Origin: Gammaproteobacteria bacterium
GTDB lineage: Bacteria; Pseudomonadota; Gammaproteobacteria; Arenicellales; Poriferihabitantaceae
Direction: 5' to 3'
DNA: 35,291 bases
NCBI GenBank assembly: GCA_030590945.1
Contig: JAUVBY010000011.1
Coordinates: forward strand, 1 to 35,291
Shown here piece by piece: positions 9,501 through 19,109 of this stretch. A program made the position numbers and the translations under genes. The notes under the pieces were generated by a model that was not told the origin of the DNA, did no database searches, and saw only the letters and a program-made list of their open reading frames with translations. Each line of letters starts with the position of its first letter. The stretch's first letter is position 1.

Positions 9501-10325
9501 ATGGCTGATACCCGACTAGACAAACTGTTTGCGCGCCTCAAAATTGAAAACCGGCCTGCGCTGGTGACCTTCGTCACTGCAGGCGACCCCAACCCGGAAA
9601 CCGCCTACGAGATTTTCTCAAATCTGGCCAATGCCGGTGCGGATGTGATTGAACTGGGCATGCCCTTTTCTGACCCCATGGCCGATGGCCCGGCGATCCA
9701 GTTAGCCAATCTGCGCGCGTTAGCGGGCGGCATGACCTTAAGGAAAACCCTGGATCAGGTTGCCGCCTTTCGTAAAAAAGACAGCGACACTCCGATCATC
9801 CTGATGGGTTACTACAACCCGATTTATCACATGGGCGTAAAGAAGTTTCTCAATCGAGCGGATGAAGTCGGCGTAGACGGCCTGATTATCGTCGACCTGC
9901 CCAGCGAAGAAGATGACGAACTGTGCCATCCGGCGCGCGCTCAGGGAATCGACTGGATTCGTCTGACCACCCCGACCAGCCACGACGAACGACTGAAAGT
10001 TATACTGAAAAACGCCTCCGGGTTTGTCTATTATGTCTCCATCGCCGGCATCACCGGCACCGCATCTGCGCAACAGGCGGACGTTGAAACCGCGCTGAAT
10101 CGCATTCGTAAACAAACCGATCTGCCACTAGCCGTCGGCTTTGGCATCAAAACAGCGGAGCAGGTTAAAGCCACCGGGCAATATGCTGATGGAGTAGTGG
10201 TAGGATCCGCGATCATTGACATTATCAGGCACTGCGATGAAGTGCAGGCGGGTACGGCAGAGACCGTAAATAAAGTCAGCGCCTTCGTCAGTGAATTAGC
10301 CAGTGGTTGTAAACCACGAGATTGA
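9501..10325 (+). CDS. trpA: Tryptophan synthase alpha chain
   Basis: LVTFVTAGDPNPETAYEI, ELGMPFSDPMADGPAIQ, GFVYYVSIAGITGT, VGFGIKT. Start at 9501 (MADTRLDKLF), directly after the trpB stop. Confidence 0.97.
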   Translation: MADTRLDKLFARLKIENRPALVTFVTAGDPNPETAYEIFSNLANAGADVIELGMPFSDPMADGPAIQLANLRALAGGMTLRKTLDQVAAFRKKDSDTPIILMGYYNPIYHMGVKKFLNRADEVGVDGLIIVDLPSEEDDELCHPARAQGIDWIRLTTPTSHDERLKVILKNASGFVYYVSIAGITGTASAQQADVETALNRIRKQTDLPLAVGFGIKTAEQVKATGQYADGVVVGSAIIDIIRHCDEVQAGTAETVNKVSAFVSELASGCKPRD

Positions 10326-10343
10326 AACATAGCTAATCATTCT

Positions 10344-10364
10344 CCCCTCTTTGACAAAGAGGGG
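10344..10364. repeat. Perfect 10-bp-arm palindrome CCCCTCTTTG-A-CAAAGAGGGG (dispersed repeat, possible bidirectional terminator)
   Basis: Direct reading; lies between convergent trpA and rhlE; same family as 23125-23301. Confidence 0.75.
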
Positions 10365-10453
10365 TTGGGGGAGATTTAAAAAGGCTGCCGTCACTCAGGA
10401 AGCGCTGGAGAATTATCTGCCCGGTAAATCCTCCTCGACCCCCTCGCAAGCTC

Positions 10454-10474
10454 TCCTCCTTTTGCAAAGGAGGA
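10454..10474. repeat. Perfect 9-bp-arm palindrome TCCTCCTTT-TGC-AAAGGAGGA
   Basis: Direct reading; second palindrome in the trpA/rhlE convergent gap. Confidence 0.7.
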
Positions 10475-10505
10475 TGTTTTCAGATAGCGGCTCGCAATCT
10501 CTGGC

Positions 10506-11888
10506 TTAACCCTGCGCCTTACTACCCCGATTAGCACTCGCCTTAGCCCAGGGACTACTCTTATTTCCGGATTGATTGTCACCCCCGCCCGGTTTCTTTC
10601 TCCTTGAATTGCCGTTTTTAGCCTGCCCGTGCCGATTTGCACTTTTGCCCGGCTGATTTCCACCATGCCGCCCTTCTCCCGCCTGATGGTGATTCGGTTT
10701 TTTCGGTTTCTTCGCCTTGAACGAACGAAAATCTCCGGAAGATGCCGGCAAATCATGTACCGGCTCAAACCCGCCGATCACTTTTCGCTCAAGGACGGTT
10801 TTGATCAAACGTTCGATATCGGTTAACTGCTTAATTTCATCGGCGCTGACCAGAGATACCGCTTGCCCGTCTTTACCCGCACGCCCGGTACGACCAATCC
10901 GATGTACATAATCCTCAGGCACATTGGGCAAATCAAAATTCACGACCTGGGGCAGCTGGTTGATATCGATTCCCCGGGCCGCAATATCGGTTGCCACCAG
11001 TACGCGTAAATCGCCCTGTTTAAAATTGCTCAGCGCCCGGGTACGCGCAGCCTGACTTTTGTTGCCGTGAATAGCTGCTGCTTTGATTCCACGATCTTCC
11101 AGTTGGCGAGTCAGGCGATTGGCACCATGTTTGGTACGGGAAAATACCAACACCTGCTGCCAGTCATTATCTTTGATCAGCTTGCACAACAGAGCCGGTT
11201 TCTGCTTTTTGTCGACCGGACAAATCCAGTGTTTGACCGTCTCTACCGTGGTATTTTGCGGGCTGACTGAAATTTCGACTGGATCATGAACGATGGTCCT
11301 GGCCAGCTTACGAATATCGTCGGAAAACGTGGCCGAAAACATCAGGTTCTGGCGCTGTTTAGGCAATAAAGCGAGGATTTTTCGGATATCGTGAATAAAT
11401 CCCATATCCAGCATACGATCGGCTTCGTCCAGCACCAGTACTTCCAGCTGGTCAAAATGCACCGCATTTTGATTGTGCAAATCCAGCAGACGGCCGGGGG
11501 TCGCAACCAGAATATCGACGCCTTTTCTAAGCCGCATCATTTGCGGATTGATTTTCACGCCACCGAACACCACCGTAGAGCGCAGCGGGAGATGGCGCCC
11601 ATAGGTCGAAACACTCTCGCCTATCTGCGCCGCCAGTTCTCGCGTCGGCGTGATGATTAACGCCCGCGCCTGATTGGGTTTTGCCCTCGGTCCGGTCGAT
11701 AAATTTTGCAAAATTGGCAGCGTAAAACCGGCAGTTTTTCCGGTCCCTGTCTGCGCAGCGGCCATCACATCTTTTCCCGCAAGCACGGGTGGAATCGCCT
11801 TTTCCTGGATGGGTGAAGGGCTTGAATAACCCTGCTCGTCAATGGCTTGCAGCAAGGTCGGAGATAAATTTAGATCGCTAAAATTCAT
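10506..11888 (-). CDS. rhlE: DEAD-box ATP-dependent RNA helicase, RhlE-like
   Basis: [49 protein letters not shown]; basic low-complexity C-terminal tail. Start chosen at [10 protein letters not shown] (11888). Confidence 0.93.
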   Translation of the reverse strand: MNFSDLNLSPTLLQAIDEQGYSSPSPIQEKAIPPVLAGKDVMAAAQTGTGKTAGFTLPILQNLSTGPRAKPNQARALIITPTRELAAQIGESVSTYGRHLPLRSTVVFGGVKINPQMMRLRKGVDILVATPGRLLDLHNQNAVHFDQLEVLVLDEADRMLDMGFIHDIRKILALLPKQRQNLMFSATFSDDIRKLARTIVHDPVEISVSPQNTTVETVKHWICPVDKKQKPALLCKLIKDNDWQQVLVFSRTKHGANRLTRQLEDRGIKAAAIHGNKSQAARTRALSNFKQGDLRVLVATDIAARGIDINQLPQVVNFDLPNVPEDYVHRIGRTGRAGKDGQAVSLVSADEIKQLTDIERLIKTVLERKVIGGFEPVHDLPASSGDFRSFKAKKPKKPNHHQAGEGRHGGNQPGKSANRHGQAKNGNSRRKKPGGGDNQSGNKSSPWAKASANRGSKAQG

Positions 11889-12008
11889 GATAATTGTGTG
11901 TCTATCGAGGCGGCGCGCAGGGTACAGCAAACGCAGGGCAAGCGCTATGCTTATTTCCCGCTTTGCGTTATGCTAGCCGCCTATATATTGTAAATTTCGG
12001 GAGTTCCA

Positions 12009-12488
12009 ATGAACCAGCTTGAATTTGAGGTTAGAGAGGTTGATCCCTCCGAAGCCCCGCAACTGACCCAGCTGGCGCATTTAGCCAAAGCATACTGGGG
12101 CTATTCTCCCGGATTCATGGAAGCCTTTGATGATGAATTAACTATCAGCGCCGATGATCTGAACAACGATCGCTACGTATTTCGAGTCGGCACCTGCAAC
12201 GGCAAAATTTGCAGCTTCTATACCCTGGACAAAGAATCGGAAACAGATGGGTCGATTGAAATGAGTGCACTATTTGTTGAACCCACCGCCATTGGCAAAG
12301 GTCTGGGCCAACGCCTGTTCGAACATTCGGTTCAGGAAGCTAAAAACTTGGGTGCGAGCATTATGATGATCCACAGCGATCCATACGCCGAAAAATTTTA
12401 CACCAAAATGGGCGCAGAAAAAGTCCAGGATGTCCCATCCCGGTCCGTCGACGATCGGACCATCCCCCTGCTGAAATACGAACTTTAG
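12009..12488 (+). CDS. GNAT family N-acetyltransferase
   Basis: IEMSALFVEPTAIGKGLGQRLFEHSVQEAKNLGA (acetyl-CoA binding motif) and SDPYAEKFYTKMGAEKV. Confidence 0.88.
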   Translation: MNQLEFEVREVDPSEAPQLTQLAHLAKAYWGYSPGFMEAFDDELTISADDLNNDRYVFRVGTCNGKICSFYTLDKESETDGSIEMSALFVEPTAIGKGLGQRLFEHSVQEAKNLGASIMMIHSDPYAEKFYTKMGAEKVQDVPSRSVDDRTIPLLKYEL

Positions 12489-12541
12489 AGAGCCCTTTAT
12501 ATTCAGTTTCTCTGCTTTGTACGCTCAACCTTGCTTATAAT

Positions 12542-12922
12542 TTAATCAAGTTTCGAAAACTGTACATTCACCCCGGAATACGCGCCGTGGTTTAATCCGG
12601 TCTGAAATGGCGTTGAGGTCGCCGTTACGGGAGAACTGGTCGCCGCTGTTGTTTGTGTGACTGCCTCAGTAGGAGAAAAAACAGTCTCTGGGGTTTGCCG
12701 TCGCGGAGTGCTGCTTACACCTCCGACGCTCAAATCCCGAAAATTGATTTCGCGATTGGCAGGATCATCCCCTTTAAGCCTTTCAATACGCCGCCCACTA
12801 TCGGCTTGCCCAAAATTTGGCACAGGTAACGTACTCCATTCAACCTGGGTAACGATAAAAATTGCGATGAGTATCACCACGGCAAACGCAATATATTGCC
12901 GGATCATTCCATTGTCGTTCAA
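12542..12922 (-). CDS. Hypothetical protein: single N-terminal TM segment plus Ser/Thr/Pro-rich tail
   Basis: MNDNGMIRQYIAFAVVILIAIFIVTQVEW anchor followed by low-complexity region; no family recognised. Confidence 0.6.
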   Translation of the reverse strand: MNDNGMIRQYIAFAVVILIAIFIVTQVEWSTLPVPNFGQADSGRRIERLKGDDPANREINFRDLSVGGVSSTPRRQTPETVFSPTEAVTQTTAATSSPVTATSTPFQTGLNHGAYSGVNVQFSKLD

Positions 12923-13019
12923 CTGAATTGCCTGTAATTACTTAGTCATCGTATTTTACCCGAGACCAGCACCGGATAAATGCCATTCCTTTCATACCTC
13001 AGATAAATTAAATTAATGT

Positions 13020-13094
13020 TCAGTGCACTGTAAGCCCGGGCCCGGGCCGGAAAATCAACTCGATTGCCTGCGTACCGTTTTCCAGCCCTTCCAT
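13020..13094 (-). other. Possible small ORF or gene remnant (MEGLENGTQAIELIFRPGPGLTVH*)
   Basis: Minus-strand ATG 13094 to TGA 13020; the frame is open well upstream (YLKASKSLLMEGLENG...). Confidence 0.2.
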
Positions 13095-13166
13095 TAATAA
13101 CGATTTCGAAGCCTTCAAATAGTTAAATACGTCGAAAAAGTGTAAAATGTGACTTAAATATAAATA

Positions 13167-13187
13167 GGTCGACCAATCCGGTCGGCC
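13167..13187. promoter_or_regulatory. Near-palindromic motif GGTCGACC-AATCC-GGTCGGCC upstream of aceE
   Basis: Two 8-bp arms, 7/8 matching as both direct and inverted repeats, 20 bp before aceE ATG. Confidence 0.4.
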
Positions 13188-13207
13188 CAATAATCAGAGA
13201 ATGCTGT

Positions 13208-15892
13208 ATGAATACGATCCCCTACCATCGCCAGCTTGAAGATGACATAGACCCGCAGGAAACTAGCGAATGGCTGGAAGCCCTGGTAGCAGTCATGGAG
13301 CGAGAAGGCAATGAGCGCGCGCACTTTCTGATCGAGGCATTGATTGATAAAGCCCGCCGCTCCGGTGCGCATATACCGTATGAAGCCAATACGGCCTACA
13401 TCAATACCATCCCGACCAATATGGAGCAACGCTCTCCGGGCGATGCGGCTATGGAGCGGCGCATTCGTGCATTAATCCGCTGGAATGCGGCGGTTATGGT
13501 GGTTCGAGCTAACCGTAAATCATCTGAACTGGGCGGGCATATCGCAAGCTTTGCCTCGGCGGCCACCTTATATGACGTCGGCTTCAACCATTTCTGGCGT
13601 GGCGACACCGAAACCCAACGATCAGACATGCTGTTTATGCAGGGGCATTCCGCGCCCGGACTGTACGCGCGCGCCTATATGGAAGGCACGGTGACCGAAG
13701 ACCAGGCCAATGCATTTCGCCAGGAAGTGGATGGAAAAGGCTTGTCGTCCTACCCGCATCCCTGGTTAATGCCCGATTTCTGGCAATTTCCCACGGTCTC
13801 AATGGGGCTGGGGCCAATTCAGGCAATCTACCAGGCACGCTTCATGAAATACATGGAGAACCGCGAACTAACCCGGGCCAGTGATCGCAAAGTTTGGTGT
13901 TTTTGCGGCGACGGTGAGATGGATGAGCCTGAATCCAAAGGCGCGCTTTCCATGGCCGGGCGCGAAAACCTGGATAACCTGGTGTTCGTGGTGAACTGTA
14001 ATTTGCAGCGACTCGACGGCCCGGTGCGCGGCAACGGAAAAATCATTCAGGAACTGGAAAGTGATTTTCGCGGTGCCGGCTGGAATGTTATCAAGGTTAT
14101 CTGGGGCTCATACTGGGATCCCTTGCTGGCGATGGATAAAGATGGTCTGTTACAACGGCGCATGGAAGAAGCGGTCGATGGTGAATATCAGGCATTTAAA
14201 TCCAAAGATGGTGCCTACGTGCGCAAGCATTTCTTTGGAAAGTATCCCGAGCTAAAGGAAATGGTCGCGAGCATGACGGATCGCGATATCTGGCGCCTTA
14301 ATCGGGGCGGCCATGACCCGCATAAAATTTACGCCGCGTACCACTCAGCGGTGAATCACACCGGACAACCCACCGTCATACTGGCTAAAACCGTAAAAGG
14401 CTACGGCATGGGTAAAGCGGGTGAAGCGCAAAACACCACGCACCAGCAGAAGAAACTGGAAGAAGACGAACTGATCGAATATCGCGATCGTTTTTCGATT
14501 CCGGTGACAGATGAAGAAGCCGCGGCGGCTACTTTTTATCGGCCCGACGAGACCTCTGAAGAATATAAATACATGCAGGCGCGACGCGATGACCTGGGGG
14601 GCGCTTCCCAATCCCGGCATAGCAAATGCACGCCGGATTTTGACACGCCACAACTGGAGATGTTCCAGACTCAGCTTGAGAGCACGGGCGAACGTGAAAT
14701 TTCAACCACCATGGCCTTTGTGCGTATCCTGGCGGCGCTGACGCGTGATAAATCAATTGGTAAATATATCGTCCCCATCATACCGGATGAATCGCGCACC
14801 TTTGGCATGGAAGGCATGTTCAGGCAGCTGGGCATTTATTCTCCCAAAGGCCAGCTCTACAAGCCCGAAGATTCAGACCAGTTGATGTATTACCGCGAGG
14901 ACAAAAAGGGCCAGGTATTGCAGGAAGGCATCAATGAAGCTGGCGCTATGTCATCCTGGATGGCCGCCGGTACCGCGTATAGTAATTATGGCGTGCCGAT
15001 GGTGCCATTTTTCATTTTCTACTCAATGTTTGGTTTCCAGCGCATCGGCGATCTGGCGTGGGCAGCGGGCGATCTGCGTACGCGCGGGTTCATGCTGGGC
15101 GGCACCGCCGGGCGCACCACACTGGCGGGCGAAGGCCTGCAGCACCAGGATGGCCACAGCCTGATTCTGGCGAACACGGTGCCAAATTGCGTCTCCTATG
15201 ATCCAACGTATTCCTACGAAATGGCGGTTATCATCCAGGACGGCATTCGTCGTATGTATGAAAATGATGAGAGCATTTATTACTACATCACCTGCATGAA
15301 CGAGAACTATCGCCACCCGGCGATGCCTAAAGGTGCAGAGAAAGGCATCCTGAAAGGCATGTACAAATTGTTAAGCAATAAAGCAGGCAAAGGCAAGGCC
15401 ACCATCCAGTTACTCGGCAGTGGCACCATATTGAATGAAGTGATTAAAGCCGCCACCATTTTGCAAGACGATTACGGCATTGGCTCGGATATCTGGAGTG
15501 TCACCAGTTTTAATGAACTGGCACGCGATGGCAATGATATCGAACGCTATAACCGCTTGAACCCGGATAAAAAAGCGAAATCCGCCTATATTACGCAGTG
15601 CCTGCAAAAAGCCAAAGGCCCGGTACTGGCCACTACCGATTACATGAAAATCTATTCGGATCAGGTGCGAGCGTGGGTTCCGCAACGCTATTCTGTATTA
15701 GGCACGGACGGCTTCGGGCGCAGCGACACGCGCGCACAATTGCGCAAATTTTTTGAAGTCAACGCGGTTAATATCGTCGTGGCCGCGCTTAAAACTCTGG
15801 CAGATGAGGGCGATGTTGACAAGAAAGTCGTGAGTGAAGCGATAAAAAAACACGGCCTTGATCCAAGCAAACCCAACCCCATCACCCAATAA
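13208..15892 (+). CDS. aceE: Pyruvate dehydrogenase E1 component (homodimeric type)
   Basis: ETSEWLEALVAVMEREGNERAHFLIEALID, FCGDGEMDEPES...VVNCNLQRLDGPVRGN ThDP motif, FGMEGMFRQLGIYS, TAGRTTLAGEGLQHQDGHS. Confidence 0.98.
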   Translation: MNTIPYHRQLEDDIDPQETSEWLEALVAVMEREGNERAHFLIEALIDKARRSGAHIPYEANTAYINTIPTNMEQRSPGDAAMERRIRALIRWNAAVMVVRANRKSSELGGHIASFASAATLYDVGFNHFWRGDTETQRSDMLFMQGHSAPGLYARAYMEGTVTEDQANAFRQEVDGKGLSSYPHPWLMPDFWQFPTVSMGLGPIQAIYQARFMKYMENRELTRASDRKVWCFCGDGEMDEPESKGALSMAGRENLDNLVFVVNCNLQRLDGPVRGNGKIIQELESDFRGAGWNVIKVIWGSYWDPLLAMDKDGLLQRRMEEAVDGEYQAFKSKDGAYVRKHFFGKYPELKEMVASMTDRDIWRLNRGGHDPHKIYAAYHSAVNHTGQPTVILAKTVKGYGMGKAGEAQNTTHQQKKLEEDELIEYRDRFSIPVTDEEAAAATFYRPDETSEEYKYMQARRDDLGGASQSRHSKCTPDFDTPQLEMFQTQLESTGEREISTTMAFVRILAALTRDKSIGKYIVPIIPDESRTFGMEGMFRQLGIYSPKGQLYKPEDSDQLMYYREDKKGQVLQEGINEAGAMSSWMAAGTAYSNYGVPMVPFFIFYSMFGFQRIGDLAWAAGDLRTRGFMLGGTAGRTTLAGEGLQHQDGHSLILANTVPNCVSYDPTYSYEMAVIIQDGIRRMYENDESIYYYITCMNENYRHPAMPKGAEKGILKGMYKLLSNKAGKGKATIQLLGSGTILNEVIKAATILQDDYGIGSDIWSVTSFNELARDGNDIERYNRLNPDKKAKSAYITQCLQKAKGPVLATTDYMKIYSDQVRAWVPQRYSVLGTDGFGRSDTRAQLRKFFEVNAVNIVVAALKTLADEGDVDKKVVSEAIKKHGLDPSKPNPITQ

Positions 15893-15901
15893 CAGAACGT
15901 C

Positions 15902-17239
15902 ATGACTCAGAAATTAGAAATAATCGTACCTGATATTGGCGATTTTGACGCCGTGCCGGTGATTGAGATACTGGTTAAAGCAGGTGATAAAGTAGAAGTT
16001 GAAGATGGCCTGATTACACTGGAAAGCGATAAGGCCACCATGGACATCCCTTCCCCTGCTGCGGGAACGATTGAAAGCATCTCGATCAATATTGGCGACG
16101 AGGTTACGCAGGGAACCATCGTGGGCATTATGTTGCTGGACGAATCTTCAACGGCAGAATCTACGTCTTCAGAACCAGAACCAGAACTGGAATCGGAAGC
16201 AGAAAACAAGATACCCGCGCCACCTGCGCAGGAACCACAGCCAGGGCAAGCCGCAGCAAACCCGGCACCCCGAGCTACCCGTGATATTTTGCCCCCTATC
16301 ATGCCGGCGCCGGCTGTACAAGCGGGTATTGCCCCGCCTCATGCCAGCCCTGCAATACGGCGCTTTTCGCGTGAGTTGGGCGTTGATCTGCATAAGGTGC
16401 GTGGCACCGGCGCTAAAGGGCGCATACTAAAAGAAGATGTTAAAGCCTGGGTTAAATACCAGATCAGCAGTGGCAGCGAAGCCCCTCTGGCAAAATTGGG
16501 CATGGGTATACCACCGATCCCTGAAGTTGATTTCAGCGAGTTTGGTGAAACGGAACTGGAAGCCTTTACCCGCATTAAAAAGATTTCCGGCCCCCATTTA
16601 CACCGCTCATGGCTCAACGTCCCGCACGTAACGCACCACGATGAAGCCGACATCACCATTACCGAAGACTTTCGTCAGTCCTTAAAAGAAGAAGCGGCAA
16701 AAAAAGGCTTACGCATTACCCTGTTATCTTTCATCATGAAGGCGCTGGTAGCCTGTCTTAAAGAATTCCCGCACGTAAATTCTTCGCTAACCACAGACGG
16801 TAAAGGATATGTACTGAAAAAATATTTTAACCTGGGTATGGCTGTCGATACACCCAACGGCCTGGTGGTTCCTGTGATTCGTGACGTAGATCATTTATCC
16901 ATTTACGAGCTCAGCGCACAAATCATGGATATCAGCCAGCGCGCGCGCGACGGAAAATTAAAACCCGATGAATTTAAAGGCGGTTGCATGAGCATCTCCA
17001 GCCTGGGCGGCATCGGCGGCACGGCCTTTACGCCCATTGTGAATGCCCCTGAAGTCGCGATACTGGGTGTGACCCGGTCGAAGATGAAACCAGTCTGGGA
17101 CGGCGAGGAGTTTCAACCGCGCCTGATGTTGCCACTGGATTTATCTTATGATCATCGCGCTGTGGACGGCGCAGAAGCAGCGCGCTTTATGGCGCACCTG
17201 GTCACACTGTTCAGTGACGTTCGTCGCCTGTTGCTGTAA
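15902..17239 (+). CDS. aceF: Dihydrolipoamide acetyltransferase (E2), single lipoyl domain
   Basis: Lipoyl motif LESDKATMDIP, peripheral subunit-binding domain SPAIRRFSRELGVDLHKVRGTGAKGRI, catalytic SYDHRAVDGA. Confidence 0.96.
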   Translation: MTQKLEIIVPDIGDFDAVPVIEILVKAGDKVEVEDGLITLESDKATMDIPSPAAGTIESISINIGDEVTQGTIVGIMLLDESSTAESTSSEPEPELESEAENKIPAPPAQEPQPGQAAANPAPRATRDILPPIMPAPAVQAGIAPPHASPAIRRFSRELGVDLHKVRGTGAKGRILKEDVKAWVKYQISSGSEAPLAKLGMGIPPIPEVDFSEFGETELEAFTRIKKISGPHLHRSWLNVPHVTHHDEADITITEDFRQSLKEEAAKKGLRITLLSFIMKALVACLKEFPHVNSSLTTDGKGYVLKKYFNLGMAVDTPNGLVVPVIRDVDHLSIYELSAQIMDISQRARDGKLKPDEFKGGCMSISSLGGIGGTAFTPIVNAPEVAILGVTRSKMKPVWDGEEFQPRLMLPLDLSYDHRAVDGAEAARFMAHLVTLFSDVRRLLL

Positions 17240-19020
17240 TGAATAATACAATGAGCACGATACAAACCATCATCATCCCGGAGTTAGGTGATTTCGATGG
17301 CGTTCCGGTTATCGAGATACTGGTCTCACCCGGCGATAAAATTGATAAAGAAACACCGCTAATCACGCTGGAAAGCGATAAGGCTACCATGGACGTGCCA
17401 TCTTCCCATGCGGGAACCGTGAGCAAAATCCTGGTGTCTATCGGCCAGGAGGTAAAAGCGGGAGAGGCGATTGTTGAGTTGGAAGTGGTGGCTGAACAGA
17501 CGACAGGTGAATCCCCTGCTCCGGCGGAAACTACTACTGCAGAAGCAGCAAGCGAAACCCCTGCCAACGATTCGGAACACTCCGTTAGCGCATCGCCTGA
17601 AATCGATGACGAATACGACGCTGACCTGGTCGTCATTGGCTCCGGACCCGGTGGCTACACCGCCGCATTTCGCGCTGCCGATTTAGGCCTGAAAACCATA
17701 CTCGTAGAGCGCTACCCCATCATCGGGGGAGTGTGCCTGAACGTAGGTTGCATTCCCTCTAAAGCGCTTTTGCACGCCGCCAAAGTAATCGAAGAAGCGC
17801 ATGATGCTGAATCATTCGGCCTTGATTTCGGCAAGCCAAAAGTCGATGTCAAGAAATTATTAGACTGGAAATCCGGTATCGTCAGCAAGTTGACTGGCGG
17901 ACTGACTCAGCTAGCCAAACAACGCAAAGTGACGGTGATACAGGGCGTGGCATCGTTCACCTCTGAGCATAACATTGAGGTGGCCTCCGATGGCAACACG
18001 CAAAATATCCGTTTTAAACATGCGATCATTGCTGCGGGTTCACAGGCAGTACAAATTCCGGGCTTTCCAAATGATGACCCGCGCCTGATCGATTCGACTG
18101 GCGCCCTGCTTATGGATGAAATACCGAATTCTATGCTGGTAATCGGCGGCGGAATCATAGGCCTGGAGATGGCTACGGTATACCACGCGTTGGGTTGTAA
18201 AATCTCGGTAGTCGAAATGATGGACGCCCTGATTCCAGGCGCCGATCCGGATCTGGTGCGCCCTTTGCAGCGCAAGATCAGCAAGCAGTACGAAAATATT
18301 TGGCTCAGCACCAAGGTAACCGAAATTGAAGCCCAGAAAAAGGGTCTGAAAGTCAGTTTTGAAGGCGCTAAAGCGCCGGATACCCAAACCTTTGATCGAG
18401 TGCTCGTTGCGGTGGGTCGTTCGCCCAACGGTGCCAACCTTAAGGCACAAAATGCCGGCATCAAAGTAACCGAGCGCGGGTTTATTGAAGTTGACGACCA
18501 ACAGCGAAGCAACGTCCCGCATATCTTTGCCATCGGCGATCTGGTGGGTCAGCCTATGCTGGCACATAAAGCTGTGCACGAAGGCAAGGTCGCTGCCGAA
18601 GTGGTCGCGGGCCTCAAAAGCGGCTTTGATGCGCGAGTGATTCCTTCGGTGGCGTATACCGACCCTGAAATAGCCTGGGTAGGCGTTACCGAAACCGAAG
18701 CCAAAGCGCAAAAGCTTAACTATGGCGTCGGAAAGTTTCCATGGGCTGCCAGTGGGCGCTCACTCAGCCTCAATCGAAACGAAGGCGTAACCAAATCACT
18801 GTTCGATAAAGACAACAATCGCCTGATCGGATGCGGTATCGTCGGCCCGGGTGCCGGAGAGCTAATCGCTGAAGCGGCACTGGCGATCGAAATGAACGCC
18901 GATGCTGAAGACATTGGTCTGACCATCCATCCGCACCCGACCTTATCCGAAACCATCGGCTTTTCCGCTGAAGCCTTTGAAGGCACGATCACCGACCTGT
19001 ACATGCCGAAAAAGAAATAG
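17239..19020 (+). CDS. lpdA: Dihydrolipoyl dehydrogenase (E3) with N-terminal lipoyl domain
   Basis: N-terminal LESDKATMDVP lipoyl domain, GGVCLNVGCIPSKALLHAAK, C-terminal IHPHPTLSET; TAATG overlap with aceF. Confidence 0.96.
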   Translation: MNNTMSTIQTIIIPELGDFDGVPVIEILVSPGDKIDKETPLITLESDKATMDVPSSHAGTVSKILVSIGQEVKAGEAIVELEVVAEQTTGESPAPAETTTAEAASETPANDSEHSVSASPEIDDEYDADLVVIGSGPGGYTAAFRAADLGLKTILVERYPIIGGVCLNVGCIPSKALLHAAKVIEEAHDAESFGLDFGKPKVDVKKLLDWKSGIVSKLTGGLTQLAKQRKVTVIQGVASFTSEHNIEVASDGNTQNIRFKHAIIAAGSQAVQIPGFPNDDPRLIDSTGALLMDEIPNSMLVIGGGIIGLEMATVYHALGCKISVVEMMDALIPGADPDLVRPLQRKISKQYENIWLSTKVTEIEAQKKGLKVSFEGAKAPDTQTFDRVLVAVGRSPNGANLKAQNAGIKVTERGFIEVDDQQRSNVPHIFAIGDLVGQPMLAHKAVHEGKVAAEVVAGLKSGFDARVIPSVAYTDPEIAWVGVTETEAKAQKLNYGVGKFPWAASGRSLSLNRNEGVTKSLFDKDNNRLIGCGIVGPGAGELIAEAALAIEMNADAEDIGLTIHPHPTLSETIGFSAEAFEGTITDLYMPKKK

Positions 19021-19083
19021 GACCGGGTTGCGACGTGCTCTATACGGATCCGGGGTTTCATCCCGGGAAAAATCGAAAATAAT

Positions 19084-19106
19084 GCGGGGCTAAAGCCGCA
19101 CTTACG
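19084..19106 (+). repeat. Small GGGGCT-AA-AGCC-type palindromic repeat (GCGGGGCTAAAGCCGCACTTACG)
   Basis: Similar to CCGGGGCTGAAGCCCCGG at 30484-30501. Confidence 0.5.
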
Positions 19107-19109
19107 GGT

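Noticed and set aside
17907-18711. Two >200-aa minus-strand ORFs (17907-18533, 18040-18711)
   Set aside because: Antisense to lpdA, overlapping one another in different frames; coding-shadow artefacts.
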